Shown: positions 1 to 12,159 of the stretch, piece after piece | How positions within the stretch are numbered: the first letter of the stretch is position 1 | How the letters are laid out: every line of letters begins with the position of its first letter | Source: Phlebotomus papatasi | Lineage: Eukaryota > Arthropoda > Insecta > Diptera > Psychodidae | Length of the DNA stretch: 64,000 bases | Reading direction: 5' to 3' | NCBI RefSeq assembly: GCF_024763615.1 | Contig: NC_077222.1 | Span: 100,225,417 to 100,289,416, forward strand | Notes under the pieces: generated by a model | Database searches by the model: none | What the model saw: only the letters and a program-made list of their open reading frames with translations | Told to the model about the DNA's origin: nothing | Translations under genes and position numbers: made by a program

Positions 1-284
1 ATTAGCCTCTCGGTAGTATACAATTAAATTATTTATGGAAGATTTATAGAAGGAGTACCGACATATGATTGAAAGTCTTTCATCGTAATACTTCCTGCTG
101 AAAACGAAATGATGAGATGAATTGGATAAAGATTCGTTAATGCTCGCATCTATGGAAACTTTTGTTGTGGTCAATGCGCGCGCAATTCTTCAGGAAAAAA
201 TATATCTTACTTTTTTGTGTTTCTGTTGTGAAAAATTAAATACCTGATAAATGATAAAATCATGAAAAAATTGTAAATTTCTGG
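1..284. other. AT-rich upstream flank
   Basis: No convincing gene is visible here. It is the presumed 5' flank or 5' UTR of the TMEM179-like gene that starts at 285. I see no clear TATA box. Confidence 0.4.
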
Positions 285-1235
285 ATGTCTGGAAGATGTA
301 CAATGAGTGCACATTTTAAATACAAGTACGAAAAAATAGACAGCCAGAAAACGATGTTTCTGTGGAGTTCATTCAAATCCTGGACATGTGGGTTTTTCCA
401 AGGGGGTGTTATCAAGGAAGCTAGAGAGTATAGAAATTGTTTGTTTGCAGATAAAATCATCGGACTATTGGTACTAATTGTGATCCTATCCTTCACCGTG
501 GCCTTCACCTTCAATGTCTTCACGAGAAGATTCCAGGGAGATCAGTGTCCGTTGCACACGAAATTCCGCTTAAATGTCGTCTCATCTCAGGATGGGAATT
601 CTTCAGGGTTCCGTCTTCAGCCCTACTCAATGTACTTTGGCCAGCACACGTATTGCGACTACGTGGCATTTCCGCCAATCGTAATTGGCATGTTCAGCAT
701 CATCTGGGCCACATTCTTCCTCATCTGTGGCTACGGATCGAAGGGAAGCGGAACGTGAGGCATTACTATTTATTGATCGTTTGTATTTTTAGTTGACCGA
801 ATTTCCCATCCGTGCAGACTTCTCCCCAAGCCGTGGAGAATCTTGACGCCGTCCATCATCTTCGTGATCTTCATGACTATCGCCTCAGCCATTCACTCTG
901 TCTACCTCACCCTTGAAATGGGAGAATTGTGCGAACAGCTCCAGGCTGCTACCCTGAAATTCATCATCGGGGAATCCTGCAAGAATGCACTGGATGCCAC
1001 TGATGGTGATCTGTATGGTATTCCTTCATTCACCCTCTATCAGATCATCACGATCTCTTCCTACGCGGCTCTATGCATCTGGATAATCCTGATCATTTAT
1101 CTCGGCATGAGATGCATCTCTGGTAAGGATTTCCAGCACGTCCAAATCAATATGCATCCCGTGGTGGATTTAAGTAGTCTTCAGCACAGTCCAGACGAAA
1201 AATGTGATCTTTGCGAAACAAAGGCCGAGGAATGA
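285..1235 (+). CDS. TMEM179-like four-helix membrane protein, two exons
   Basis: Two coding exons join in frame. Exon 1 is 285-754 (donor GTGAGG at 755), the intron is only 63 bp, and exon 2 is 818-1235 (acceptor ending TGCAG). The spliced product is about 295 aa. It has four hydrophobic segments: one in KIIGLLVLIVILSF, one in PPIVIGMFSIIWATFFL, one in TPSIIFVIFMTIASA and one in ITISSYAALCIWIILIIYLG. The pattern resembles the TMEM179 family: a loop with CPL and CDY cysteines, then CEELQ-like and YxQ motifs before the last helix. The start could instead be the Met at 303. The C-terminal tail has a CDLC motif and is cytoplasmic if the topology is typical. The molecular function of the family is poorly known. 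Gene reality is well supported by the clean frame across the splice; the family assignment is from memory of the family pattern. Confidence 0.68.
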
Positions 1236-1454
1236 CGATTTTAAGGTTGATCTTCTGCAGACTTCCCAGAATATTTATATAACTTTTACTTTAAATTAAA
1301 TAGTGTCTAAAAATAGGTAAGCAACAGTACAAATTCAAGATCGGCATCTCTCAAAAAAGTAGGTTTAAAGAAAGTGATTATGTAGTGCGATATGGGTCAG
1401 ATCAGGTGTCTCGGTGAAATCAAGAGATTCCAGTCAAGTCAATTCAAAAGACTA

Positions 1455-1566
1455 ATGGCCTCTACACACTAGAGAAATTTATGTCCATATTGAAGAGTTT
1501 TTCCTACACAAGCGTATGGAAACTGCTTAAATATGGACATAAATTTCTCAAGTGTATTGAGGCCAT
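1455..1566. mobile_element. Short palindromic MITE, copy 1
   Basis: Inverted arms of about 37 bp begin ATGGCCTCTACACACTAGAG and end as the imperfect complement, GAGGCCAT. A relative lies at 40689-40819. Fragments of a similar terminus (TGTGTAGAGGCC and variants) occur near 3080 and 3650. No coding capacity. Confidence 0.75.
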
Positions 1567-3163
1567 AAGTAACTGGACTGAAAGTGTTGTATTTTTTTCA
1601 ATATTTAAAGGTTTTTAAAGAGCTAAGAAGAGGTGGCTAAATACTTTAGGTTAAAATACTTCTAAGAAATATATGTGATCAGTACATAAAACAAAATCAA
1701 ATTTAATCACTAATGAAATCGATGTTTCGTCCTTACTGAAAAAAAACATCAAGTGAATCTGTTAACAATAAAAATGAAATTTAGTAATAATGGATCCATA
1801 AAACTTCTTAGACTCTAGCTAGGAAAATGTCAAAAAATCATAATTCATCCATTTCTTTTTCAAACATTTCGGGTATGTTTATTTCACTTATTCTTGCAAA
1901 TAAAAAATTCCTATCTAAAAGGCGTGCTGGGGGTCAGCTTTTAGATCAGGAGAATCTGAAAAATCAGACAAAATAATTTTTTTCTGATTTTTCACAAACA
2001 TAATTCACCCCCAAGAGGGCAGTAAAGAAAGGGCAGAGAGGAGCCATTGCTTCCCAACCAAGAAGTATTCAAAAAATAAAAAAAAAATCTATCGGGACAC
2101 TTCCGGTAATCGCTAGTGGAAATTTATTTCACCTCAAGAAGAAAAACAAATTTTCTGTCTTGCTCAGAGCTTTCGGTCCGAATGTGGACCTTCTTCAGTG
2201 GCTACAAAAAGCTTTTCAGTTATTTTCAACAATATTCTTATACAAGATCGTTTCTTTTTCATTTGAACAATTTTTAAATTTCAACTCACTCGACTATAGA
2301 CTATGTTTTTTGATTTCCTGAAGTTCGTTATTTTTGGAAAAATAGAGGATCATCACCAGCAGTAAGCACTTGGGAAGGTTTTAACTTTCCAAACCACTTA
2401 AAATCATCATAATCGGATTAAAAGAGAATTATAATAGCGATTTCGTCTAGTAAAGTCCAAAGAATCCATTTAATCTAAGACCATTTTTTAGGACAATATT
2501 CTCAAGAACTCAATTTAATCCCAGAAAAGTTACTCACTAATTAGAATATTTTTATGCCCTTTTGTCTAAATTCCTCACAATTGGTGAAAAAATATTTGAA
2601 ATAACAGAATTTTTTCAAGAAACAATTCCTAAGTTTTTTTTTTAACTCAGTAAAAGATGTTATTGGTTTTTCAAGAAACTTAAACAAATGTGTAAACTTC
2701 TCTCTCGTGGAGTTAGAGCAGTGAAAATGAACGATAAAATGCTCCAAAAATATTATTTAATAAATTCGAATTTGGCTTACCTCTTATACTGAAATCCTGG
2801 TGTGATATGATAACTTCTATTCGATAGTATCAACTGTCGATTCTGAAAAATTTAAACGATAGGTGTACTTTTTGTAGCCAATACAATATTTATCAACAGT
2901 CACATTCTATTCACAATGTTACAATAAAGAGCTTAAGAAAGCGCAAAAAGTTATCATTAACTTAATCTATACGAGGTATACGGATTTATCAATAGTATCG
3001 ATTCGATAGTATCGAAAGGTTATCATTCCACGAATGATAACTTCGTTCCATTTTGACGAAAATTGCTTCTAGTGTGTAGACACCATTAGATAAAATAAGA
3101 AAATTCTGTCAAAAATGTGTTTCAAAATCAAACTCTTCTTGAAAAATAAAATACTTATATATA
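1567..3163. other. Intergenic AT-rich DNA with a Penelope-like repeat remnant
   Basis: No gene is supported. About 2100-2200 is a dispersed repeat shared with about 39000-39110: an AATCGCTAGTGGAAATTT-like stretch, a CCTCAAGAAG block, then CAGAGCTTTCGG. The hammerhead-like hairpin at 2171-2198 is listed separately. Confidence 0.5.
2171..2198 (-). ncRNA. Hammerhead-like hairpin motif
   Basis: Read on the minus strand it is CTGAAGA, an extra A, a 5-bp stem GGTCC/GGACC closing a 6-nt loop, then GAAA and GCTCT. This matches the CUGANGA-stem II-GAAA core order of a hammerhead ribozyme. The extra A before stem II and a weak stem III mean catalysis is not shown. Confidence 0.4.
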
Positions 3164-3395
3164 CAGTACACTGTCGCTCGATTGCCCCTTTTCAATCGGG
3201 CGAAAAATTTTATTGACAGTTTTCATGTTTGATTTTGAAGCAAATTTGTTCAAATTCGCTGTAGTTCCTCTTGTTTTATCGTGATTTTCTTTATAATAGA
3301 GCGCTTTTGTGGAATTTACAATGAGTTTGACGTCCGAATCTCTCGATGATTTTGATGATATTTAGCCCCATATGGCCGATTGAGAGAGTCTACTG
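3164..3395. mobile_element. TA-flanked MITE, CAGTAGACTCTC family, uninterrupted copy
   Basis: A 232-bp element flanked by TA dinucleotides, with termini CAGTACACTGTC and GAGAGAGTCTACTG. In reverse complement its interior matches the two broken halves of the MITE at 10610-13779, so it serves as an empty-site reference for the transposon and SINE inserted there. TA duplication suggests a Tc1/mariner source. Non-coding. Confidence 0.75.
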
Positions 3396-4375
3396 TAGTG
3401 AGAAATTTTGAGAAAGAGATGGATTTTTGAAGAATATATATCCAGTGTGACTTGGAAATTTCTTCAAAAAACGCATCCAATTTAAGATATTTTTCTTCAA
3501 AACATTTTCTTCAAAAATGTACAGTTATGGTGTTTAGACATTGTTAGCAGTTTTCATCAAAAATTGCTCTTTTGAAGGAAATCGTCCGCACTGTTGCAGG
3601 TAGAAACGTCAAAATTTTGTCAAAAATGCGATTTTTGACGAAAATTGCTCCCAATGTGTAGAGGCCTTTAATTGAACAAAATACATCAAAATTATTTTTG
3701 ATAAGATTTTTTGAAAGAAATCAAATCCATATATGAGCATTTACCATGAAAATTTGGTGTTTGACTGCTGAAAGAAGTGGGAAAAATGTAGAGTTTCCTT
3801 GGAATAGTATTTAGTGAATTTTCGTGATTTTATTTCCCAAAAATTCGAAACAAAAGTATTTTTTTGGAGAAGTTGTTCCTAGTGAAATCTAGTGCAGAAG
3901 TACGAGTATACTGTAGTGAAGAACTCTTTAATACAAATATGGAATAACTTCCAGTGTAAGGTAAAAATCAAAAAAAGTACTAGAAAAATGCTCTTCTTTC
4001 GCATTTTTAGAAAATTTTCCACGAAAATGCACTAAATACTAACCAAAGAAAATACCATAAATCCTTTCCTCACTATTTTCTGCAATCTAACAACAAATTT
4101 TCATGAAAAATAGTTCAAAAATTTAAGAATTAAACAAACCTAATGTAAAGGCATTACTCTTCAAAAAATTTTTCAAAATTTATTTGATAAAATCTGTTGC
4201 AATGTGCAGCTCGGAAAATATGAATTTTGACATTTTCGGATTTCCATGTGTTATAAATACATGGAAATGGAAACATAAAATTTTTTGTTCCTTTTGCGTC
4301 CTTTGATTGGCTGGAGCTTCAAATCATTTTAAGCTTTAGTGAATCAGTGAAAGGAGCAGAGTGAATGCAATGGTA
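3396..4375. other. AT-rich spacer
   Basis: No gene seen. Near 3650 there is another fragment of the GTGTAGAGGCC terminus shared with the MITE at 1455-1566. Confidence 0.4.
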
Positions 4376-4834
4376 CACAGTGAAAAAAGATTACAAGGAT
4401 AATCGTTGGTTTGCGTTTTTTACCACGATTATTTATGTAAAGTTTCTCAAATTTGTATTTCAGCAAAATGCGTAATGTGAAAATGTATAATTTCAATTTT
4501 ATATAATAGTAAATTGTGTAATCAACTGCGAATGATAACACAGTTGTGCACGTTTTCTTAGATATTTCGTGTAAAATTAGTTTTCAGACAAAATGTGTAC
4601 AAATTACACAGTTTTCAGACAAAATGTGTAAGAATTACACAGTTTTCAGACAAAATGTGTACAGTACAAATTACACAGTTTTTAGACAAAATGTGTACGA
4701 ATTACACAGTTTTCAGACAAAATGTGTACAGTTAAAATTGCACAATTTTCAGACAAAATGTGTACAAATTACACAAACATGTAGCATTACACAAAACATT
4801 ACACACGATTACAGCTGAAATTTCTTTTACTGTG
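4376..4834. mobile_element. TA-flanked MITE with CACAGT termini and an internal tandem array
   Basis: Termini are CACAGTGAAAAAAGA on the left and TTCTTTTACTGTG on the right, flanked by TA. The right half is a tandem array (next entry). A second element with the same terminal motif lies at 45911-46460. Probably a non-autonomous Tc1/mariner derivative. Confidence 0.6.
4580..4790. repeat. Tandem repeat of about 31-36 bp, six imperfect copies
   Basis: The unit is TTTTCAGACAAAATGTGTA followed by a short variable stretch and ATTACACAG. Six units are recognisable. Unit length varies because GTACA-type insertions are present or absent. Confidence 0.85.
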
Positions 4835-6240
4835 TAGTATAATAAAATATTGATGTGTTGAAAAATTTTATTCCATGTGAATAATACTTTAAGATCATTT
4901 TGAAAAGATTTTGTTGGGCTTCAGCTTTCAGAAACTTCCACCTTAGCTCGATGTTGCAAAAAAGGAATAATAAAACAAGATGTTTTACTGAACACCTGGA
5001 TTGACCCATAGTGTACAAAATTTAATTTTTTCTCATGACAATTTCCATTCACAGAAATATACAAATTTTATTTTAACTCAATCAGTATTCTTCACTCACC
5101 AGAATTTCTAGACATTTTCTTTTCTTTTTTTTGGCTTCCTGATCATACATTCACTAAATGTTCCTGTGTTAAGATTCATGTTCTTTCTCATTTATTGATA
5201 ATTATAGCAGAAATATATATATATATATTTTTTGTAATTATTGATTAGACACCATTTTGCCACTGAATATATTTTTTTTGGTGTTACGAGTAATCACACT
5301 GATTTTTCTTGAAACATTTATCAATGATTATTTTAATGTCTAGAGATTACAGTATTTTTCCACGATTAATAATGTTAAGTCAATAAATTTCGCACAAAAA
5401 AACTTTGATATCAGTGTCTTTTTTTTTTGAGATGTCTCATGCAGAATATTTACAAATTACTTTGAGGGATTCTTTTTGAAAGATTCATCTGTATTTGTGT
5501 CACTTTTAAATAGAACTTCCACAGCAATAGAACTTATGGAAGAAGTTTGTTCGGTTAATAGAGGAATCTCTGTTACATACTGATAATATCTTTTATTGTA
5601 TTTTCTGTTATATAATTTTATATGTTTTTTTATGTATTTAGCCAGAGAAAACTCACTGTGAACAATAGGATGACAAATTTGCTAAGGAAATTAGTCATTC
5701 TATTTGGTAATTTCTTTTTAGCAATTTCTATTGTCAATAAATTGGCCATAAAATAATTATTTTTTAGAGACAGAAAAAAAGAGAAATAAATTTTACAGAA
5801 ATATTTTCAATGCAGATTCTCAATTTAAATGAGTTTCTGGATTTCTTTTAATGCTTATTACAAAAAAAAAGAAGCGTCGTATTACATTTTTTTCACACGA
5901 TATTTTAAAAATAAATTGTTTAGAGTAAAAATAAAGCTCTTTTGAAAATAAATTCTATGTACATTGTGGGGCATCTGAATGAATTCTTGGGAAGGTTTGA
6001 AGAACTTTGCAATGATTACTTTTGGTCTCCAGGAAAGGAGAAAAAAAATCCTCCGGGAAGGGCGCTTGAGGAGTCTCACTGCTGGAAACCTTTTATCGTG
6101 AATTTAAGGAAGTTTTCTGATGATATTTTCGTCTTGTTAAATTAATGTGTCACTTTACCTGAGAAAGAATTAATCTAAGAATTAAAGAAAAAAATATATC
6201 CTTGGACATCAAACTAAAAGATGCGAATTTTCTCCTATTT
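4835..6240. other. AT-rich intergenic spacer downstream of Sgf11
   Basis: Contains poly(T) tracts and a short (AT)n run near 5215-5230. It probably includes the Sgf11 3' UTR next to 6241. No other gene is supported. Confidence 0.4.
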
Positions 6241-6871
6241 TCAAGAAGTTTTCCCATTCTTTTTTGTGCCATTCGTTCGGACGGGCTGGAATTTCTTCTT
6301 TCTCTTCTCTCCTGACCAGTCTGCATCATCTTCATCGTCACTAACCGTACCAAAGAGTTCACTCGTTCCCCGAGTACTAGCTATCCGTCTGCTGGCAATC
6401 CTCGAGGAATTCCTACCCATTCCTGCAAATCCACCACAAAATATTCCCCAAAATCACCGTCAATCCGGTTTTAATTGAGAATCTTGCCTTGCAAGCCCCA
6501 TTCCACAACTTACCCATACACTTCTCGAGATGCGGCGCAAACCTGGAGGCAGCCACAGATCTATCACAGTTGGGGCATGTACAATCAATAGCTTTCTTGG
6601 CATTGGCAGCGCCAAATACATCAATATCCGGTAAGTCAATTAAAGCAAATGGTTTCGTATCCTCCGGCTGTCCCTCAATAGCTGCCGATATTCCCGTCCT
6701 GGCGTCACAATGTACCTCCAGCACAACACCTAAGATAGCATCCTCAACCAGGGAATTGAACAAGTAATTGCAGATTGTCTCCTTCTCCACATTGTCTGCG
6801 GCCAGCATGTATTTCCTGAATTCGGATATCAATTCAGATTCGTTGGGATATTCGTGGAACTCAAAGCTCAT
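6241..6871 (-). CDS. Sgf11: SAGA-associated factor 11 (Sgf11/ATXN7L3-type), two exons
   Basis: Exon 1 is 6514-6871, the intron is 91 bp (donor GTAAGT, acceptor TTTGCAG), and exon 2 is 6241-6422; the product is 179 aa. Splicing restores the family signature: CPNCDRSVAASRFAPHLEKC, then MGMGRNSSRIASRR exactly across the junction. This is the Sgf11 zinc finger (C-x2-C then H-x3-C). It is followed by an acidic DDEDDADW stretch and a basic tail. The N-terminal region (about residues 1-60) matches the helix that packs into the deubiquitinase module. In known systems Sgf11 links the Ubp8/nonstop deubiquitinase to SAGA and acts in the nucleus on H2B. The length is close to the fly protein. Confidence is high because of the diagnostic finger. 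Confidence 0.93.
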
Positions 6872-7534
6872 TCTGTGAGCTCAAAGGCCGGATGTCTGGG
6901 AGTCGATTGGTCAGTGCCGGAGACCAAATGTATGAATACTGTGCACAAAAGGGATCACTTCTTCATCTATTCAGGGCCCCACAGCTAAAAAAACAAACTC
7001 AGAGGACCCAGACAATGCACAAATTGAGGTTATGTTACTGACACCTCAAACTGTTATACACACAGTTCCTGCAAAAATTATAGACTCGTTCCCGGTTAAT
7101 TCAACTCTGCAAGAGAATAGGGGAAGTGCTCATAATTTTGTACAGTCTGCTTATAAGCATCGAAGTTCCAAGTTTGAAGTGCGATATTTTCTATACTAAT
7201 TGACATTTCTTGTTACTCTCTTTTCAGAAGGGTTGTTTAGAAACTTAGCAAGCTATTTATCGTCTTATTTTTATTAAAATTAGTTTTAATACGTTTGAAA
7301 ATGAATTGATAAGTAGAAGTGACCTTGGCTCTTTATTTTGGACAACTTGTTTATTAATTTGTCCAACTTGGCTGTAAATTTGGACAGCTAATCCGCCTCA
7401 ATAGGATGCCCATTGTTCTTCATTTGATGAACCAATCTTACCAAGTCCTCGTCCTGTTCATGTAAGGGAAACGTAGAATGTCACAAGAAGCCCGGAAACT
7501 TTCCATATCATTCATTAAAGTGAGTTGACTTCGG
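6872..7534. other. Spacer upstream of Sgf11
   Basis: Presumed Sgf11 promoter region next to 6871, then AT-rich DNA. No distinct element identified. Confidence 0.35.
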
Positions 7535-8700
7535 TAGGGGAAACTGGGGTACCACCAAACACTTTTGAAAGATGCGATTTTGACTGAATTTCCTAAGAAA
7601 ACTGTGAATTTTAGAAAAATGTTGCCTACCCCATGTTATAGTCTTAGGTATAGGCTGCATATTAATGTATACAAGGATTATGTGAAGCACTTCAATTTTC
7701 CGTAAAAAGGAAAATTGTATCACCATGCATTTTTCGCTTTTTTCCAACCACCCGGGGTACCAATAAACACTTCCTGGGGCACCAAAAAACACCTCATTTT
7801 CTCACTCATTGAAGTTATTTTGGGCATTCACGACAACTCTTAATTATAAAGAAGGTATTGAAAATGTAAAAAATTCTCAAAAAAGCACTGCAAAATTTAG
7901 AATGAGTGACCAAAATACCAAAAAACTAAAGCACTGCACACCGAACATATTTTTCAATGGATTTTTCATTATTTTGTCAACATTCGACTTCTGAATGGAA
8001 AGCAGCGCCACTAAAATCGTGGCAAACACTACACCTAAAGTTCAAATTTACGCGCTCTTCTCATTATTTGTAATAAAATCGAGAAATCATTCATCAATCC
8101 TTGATTAAAATCATTTAAGAATCATTAAGAATCATTTAATGCAAAATTGGATTCTTAAAACTATATTTCTCCTGAGTCTTGAATGAAAATCCCATGAATG
8201 GATATAAATTTCTGAAATCGGACAAAGAGGGAGATGAAGAGTAAGAAAGATAAGAGGAAAAATTTTGCCATTCAAGCTACGCTCGCGACATCTGCAATTG
8301 TGAGAAATTTGCCTGTTTGTTGGTGCCCCAAACTCTGTGTTATGATGGATTTTATATTCTTTTAAAAAAAATGTGAACATTAATTTCTTTAGTAGATACA
8401 TAAATATTATCCCAAAACATGTAGGAAAGTACTGGTGTAGTGAAATTTGATGTAACTTATTTCAGTTTTATTTTCCAGGTAGATATATAAATGACTAAAA
8501 TTATCAAAATCTCACAATTTTGCGAAAAAAAGATTTTTATTTCTAAACTACTTGAACTATGTGGATCATTCTTTCTCTGGACAAGCATCCTTATAGTATC
8601 TATGATTTCATGTAAGTCTCATTCTCTGAAATCTTATACATATTTAAAAAATCGCAGTGTTTGGTGGTACCCCTGTTTGGTGGTGCCCCAGTTTCCCCTA
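7535..8700. mobile_element. Non-autonomous DNA transposon of about 1.17 kb, GGGGAAACTGGGG termini
   Basis: Inverted termini begin TAGGGGAAACTGGGG and run on into ACCACCAAACA at both ends. Subterminal copies of GGTACCA or GGCACCA followed by AAACAC recur inside (about 7750-7795 and about 8315-8335). No transposase frame is present. Confidence 0.75.
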
Positions 8701-9362
8701 CTACAAGTACGTGCGGATTCGCTCATTCCCTGACCTTTCCGGGAGCCTTTCAGGACATTTCTCGCTACATCTCTTTCGTAGAGATGATGCTCCTTTGTTT
8801 CTCCAGGCATTTGTCCAACCTAGTCATCACAAAAGCTAAAACTTCACGAAATTTCGTGAGAAAAACACCTGTCCAAAATAAGAATCATCACCTCACTGGT
8901 GAATGTCTTAAAAAAATTCCCATTTTTCACACGAAAAATATAATTCACAAGGCAAATCTCACTTCAGGTCAAATGTACAAATCATCAGTAACGTGAATCA
9001 ACACAATATTCAATGAATATTCAATAATATCACTCAAAAACAGCGAACAAACTTTGTTAGTACTTCACCAAAACTAAATAAGACTGAAGTAAGCCACGAA
9101 GTTCTGTCATATTTCTCGTAAGCAATTGCTCACACCGAATTTTCAACAAAGCAATTTCAACTCAAATCATATTAAAATTTTAACGTATTTAGTGTTAAAA
9201 TCTTCCAAAAAGAACAAATATTTAGATAGAATTCATTTTTCATCAAATATTGGAATAAAAATCCATCATTTTAATCAATTTATTTTTAGTGTCCAATGTT
9301 ATCCTCAAAGTGTCCAAAATAAGAAACTGGACAAAATTATGAGCCTTTCCCCTATAGGAATA
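8701..9362. other. Spacer between transposons
   Basis: AT-rich; no gene or clear repeat boundary recognised. Confidence 0.3.
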
Positions 9363-9364
9363 TA

Positions 9365-9711
9365 CAGTAGAGTAGACTCTCGCAAATTCGGCTCTTTTAA
9401 GATCGGGCTACTTTTTAATTCGGGCAGCGGTTACATTTGAAAAGAGTTTGTTGACATTTTTCAAGTTCAATTATGATTATCAAATGAAGCAAATATGCTC
9501 AAATTTTCCATGATTTGTCTTAGTTTTGATGTGATTTTCCGTTATTGAGGGATTTTCATGCAATTTACGATATATATGAGTGTGTAAACTCAATATCTAT
9601 ATGCACATGAATAAAAAATCGTTGCGTGTTTCAAAAACTTTGTCGCCCTGATTTCTGTATAATTCGGCTGACATTTCGGTTCCATATGCCCGAATTTGAG
9701 AGAGTCTACTG
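9365..9711. mobile_element. TA-flanked MITE, CAGTAGA...ATTCGG subfamily
   Basis: Left end CAGTAGAGTAGACTCTCGC, right end GAGAGAGTCTACTG, flanked by TA. About 347 bp, no coding capacity. A truncated second copy of the left part follows at about 9998-10100. Confidence 0.75.
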
Positions 9712-9997
9712 TAATATGATTTATTGTTAAAGGCATAGAATTTGTTGAAGTTAATATAATAGAATAGTATTGAAGGAACATCAGAGAAAAATTGTTTTAA
9801 TTCAGACTCCATGAAAAACATTCTTCACATAACCTCAAATTCTACACTTTGAATTCAACCGTCGTTCATGAGGAGTTCAAAGGACAATGGGCAAAAGTGT
9901 ATGCGACCATCAATGAGACCAGGGGCATAGGAACGAAATTTGCTCACAGGGAGGGGGGGGGGGGCAATTTTTTTTACTTTTCAAATTTTTGAAAATA

Positions 9998-10105
9998 CAG
10001 TAGACTCTCGCAAATTCGGCTCTTTTAAGATCGGGCTACTTTTTTTGAAAAAGTTTGTTGTCATTTTTCTAGTTTGATTATGATTATCAAATGAATCAAA
10101 TACAG
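9998..10105. mobile_element. Truncated copy of the 9365-9711 MITE
   Basis: Repeats the left terminus (CAGTAGACTCTCGCAAATTC) and part of the interior (AGTTTGATTATGATTATCAA), but has no right terminus. A poly(G) tract lies just upstream at about 9949-9964. Confidence 0.65.
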
Positions 10106-10198
10106 TAGAGCAGAGGAGTGCAAGAAATCGTTTCAAACCGAATTAGTGTCAAATGAAAATTTGGGTGCAATTTGATTGTATCGTTTTTACACTGTAAG

Positions 10199-10532
10199 AG
10201 TAGAGTCTCGCTATAGTCCATATTTGGTTTCAAATTTGACACTTGGGTCGCACTATAGTCCATGTAATTTTTTTTAAAATTATCAACGACTTTTAGTATT
10301 GAAATTGCTCGACGGCTTCCACTTTCTTTGCGATTGTGGTATACTTGTCCTTGCTCTCTTCATTTTGGATCACAATTATCACCACTGCTCAATAAAGTTT
10401 TCCAAAAAATAATTATGACAACATTTCATGTCGCGTACTAAAAACCATAACCTAACTTAAAATCAGTGTTTTGAAATCAACGGTCGATAAATTGTGGACT
10501 ATAGAGCGATGACCTATAGCGAGACTCTACTG
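10199..10532. mobile_element. MITE, GAGTCTCGCTATAGTCC subfamily, copy 1
   Basis: Left AGTAGAGTCTCGCTATAG and right CTATAGCGAGACTCTACTG are inverted. The left tip has decayed. A near-identical copy is at 26528-26860. Confidence 0.8.
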
Positions 10533-10995
10533 TAGATACAGCGTATAACTTCAGTATACATTTAAATTTGTATATCTTTCAAGTAAATACATAGTATATA
10601 GAGTATATACAGTAGACTCCCTCTCAATCATATGGGGCAAAATGTCATCCGGTTTAGCCATAGAATTGAGCGTCAAAGAGGCCATTTACATCGTCGCATT
10701 AGATTGAGATTGGATTGTCCCAAAATCCGAATCCAATCTTGTCTGTTTATATCGTACTGTTGAGATTGAATTGGATTTTTAGCGGAATGATATTTTTGTG
10801 AGGTTAAAAATAATATTTTCAACTTCAACCTTGGATTGTTGAGTTATTTTAAGAGTTTCCACGCAAAATTGATTGGTGATGAGGAGTATCACAAAATACT
10901 TTATCGTGAAAAGGCAGTTGAAAAGGAAGTTGAAGCAGAGGAAATATAAGAAAAGGATCAAGTAATATTTACTGATATCTAAAATGTGATGAATT

Positions 10996-12159
10996 TTGAT
11001 AAAACGATATATTCTTTATAGATTATTTCTCTTCGAATATTTTAAGCTCTTTCTCTTGAGCTATCGAAGCAGGAGGACTAGAACAGTGTGGGCTTATCCC
11101 AGGACCGATGCTGCGTGGATTAGGCTCAGAGATGAAGCACCAGAGGAAGAATTTAAAGCTGCGTTTCGGATGTCCCGAGTTTCCTTTAATAAGTTAGTTC
11201 AACTTCTTCTGGAGGATTTGCGACATTTACCAAATTTTATAGCTACTCGTGTTCCTGTATCCCCTGAGAAACAAGTTGCGCTCACCCTCTATAAGTTGGC
11301 TAGCTGTGCAGAATACAGGGTCGTTGGAGACGTATTTGGTGTGCATAAGAGCACGGTGTGCCGTTATTTTCACCGAGTAGTAAAATGCATTAACAGGAAA
11401 CTAATGAGAAGAGTCATTCGTATGCCAGATGAAGATCGATGTAGGAGATCAACGGAAGAATTTAAGAACATGTGTGGCTTACCGCAAATCATAGCAGCAG
11501 TTGATGGAAGTCACATTCCGATTTTACCACCAGAAGAAGGACGCAAAGATTTTATGAATCGAAAAAACTACGGCTCAATCATACTTCAAGGAACAGTAGA
11601 CCACAATATTAAGTTTATACACGTGAGCGTAAAGTTTCCAGGATCATGCCATGATGCGTTTGCTTTCAAAAATTCATCTCTCTTTCTAAGACATGATGAA
11701 CTTATTCCGGAAAGTAATTTTCAATTGAATAATGTAAATATTCCATATATTATAGTTGGAGATCCAGCGTATCCCCTTCTTCCATGGCTAATGAAGGACT
11801 TTTACGGTTTAAATCTACCAGCGGATAAGGACCAATTTAACAAATTTTTAAACAAAGCAAGGGTTACAGTAGAAATTGCATTTGGTCGATTGAAGGGAAG
11901 ATGGAGAATTCTCTTAAAAAGGAGCGACATAATTTACACATTTATGCCTCAGGTAGTTGCAGCTTGCTGCACATTACACAATTTCGTCGAAGATGAAAAT
12001 GATGAATTTCAAGTTGATTGGATTCCTACTCCTAGAGAATTAGAAGATTTTCCTGAACCACCAAGATATCAATCTCACGAGAGGGATTCCTTGGATGGAA
12101 CAACTATTCGAAACACTTTGCTGAATTATCTTATTCAAACATTTAATTCATCTAACTAA
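10996..12159 (+). CDS. Harbinger DDE transposase
   Basis: A 387-aa uninterrupted frame. A helix-turn-helix-like region (about 105-140) contains VGDVFGVHKSTVCRYF. The DDE_Tnp_4 catalytic core follows: the first Asp in AAVDGSHIPILPP, the second in IVGDPAYPLLPWL, and the Glu in VEIAFGRLKGRWRIL. All three acidic residues are present. Such enzymes cut and paste the element after it is bound with the Myb-like partner encoded on the other strand of the same transposon. The N-terminal 20 residues or so are hydrophobic and may be intron or UTR: a possible acceptor (TCTTTATAG) lies near 11021, so the true start is uncertain. There are no stops or frameshifts, so it may be functional. Confidence 0.88.
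   Translation: MIKRYILYRLFLFEYFKLFLLSYRSRRTRTVWAYPRTDAAWIRLRDEAPEEEFKAAFRMSRVSFNKLVQLLLEDLRHLPNFIATRVPVSPEKQVALTLYKLASCAEYRVVGDVFGVHKSTVCRYFHRVVKCINRKLMRRVIRMPDEDRCRRSTEEFKNMCGLPQIIAAVDGSHIPILPPEEGRKDFMNRKNYGSIILQGTVDHNIKFIHVSVKFPGSCHDAFAFKNSSLFLRHDELIPESNFQLNNVNIPYIIVGDPAYPLLPWLMKDFYGLNLPADKDQFNKFLNKARVTVEIAFGRLKGRWRILLKRSDIIYTFMPQVVAACCTLHNFVEDENDEFQVDWIPTPRELEDFPEPPRYQSHERDSLDGTTIRNTLLNYLIQTFNSSN

Noticed and set aside
4546..4818. 90-aa frame
   Set aside because: It is made entirely of the non-coding tandem repeat inside a MITE.
5882..6145. Overlapping frames of 65 and 67 aa just downstream of Sgf11
   Set aside because: They overlap on opposite strands in AT-rich DNA and lack motifs; they are probably UTR or random.
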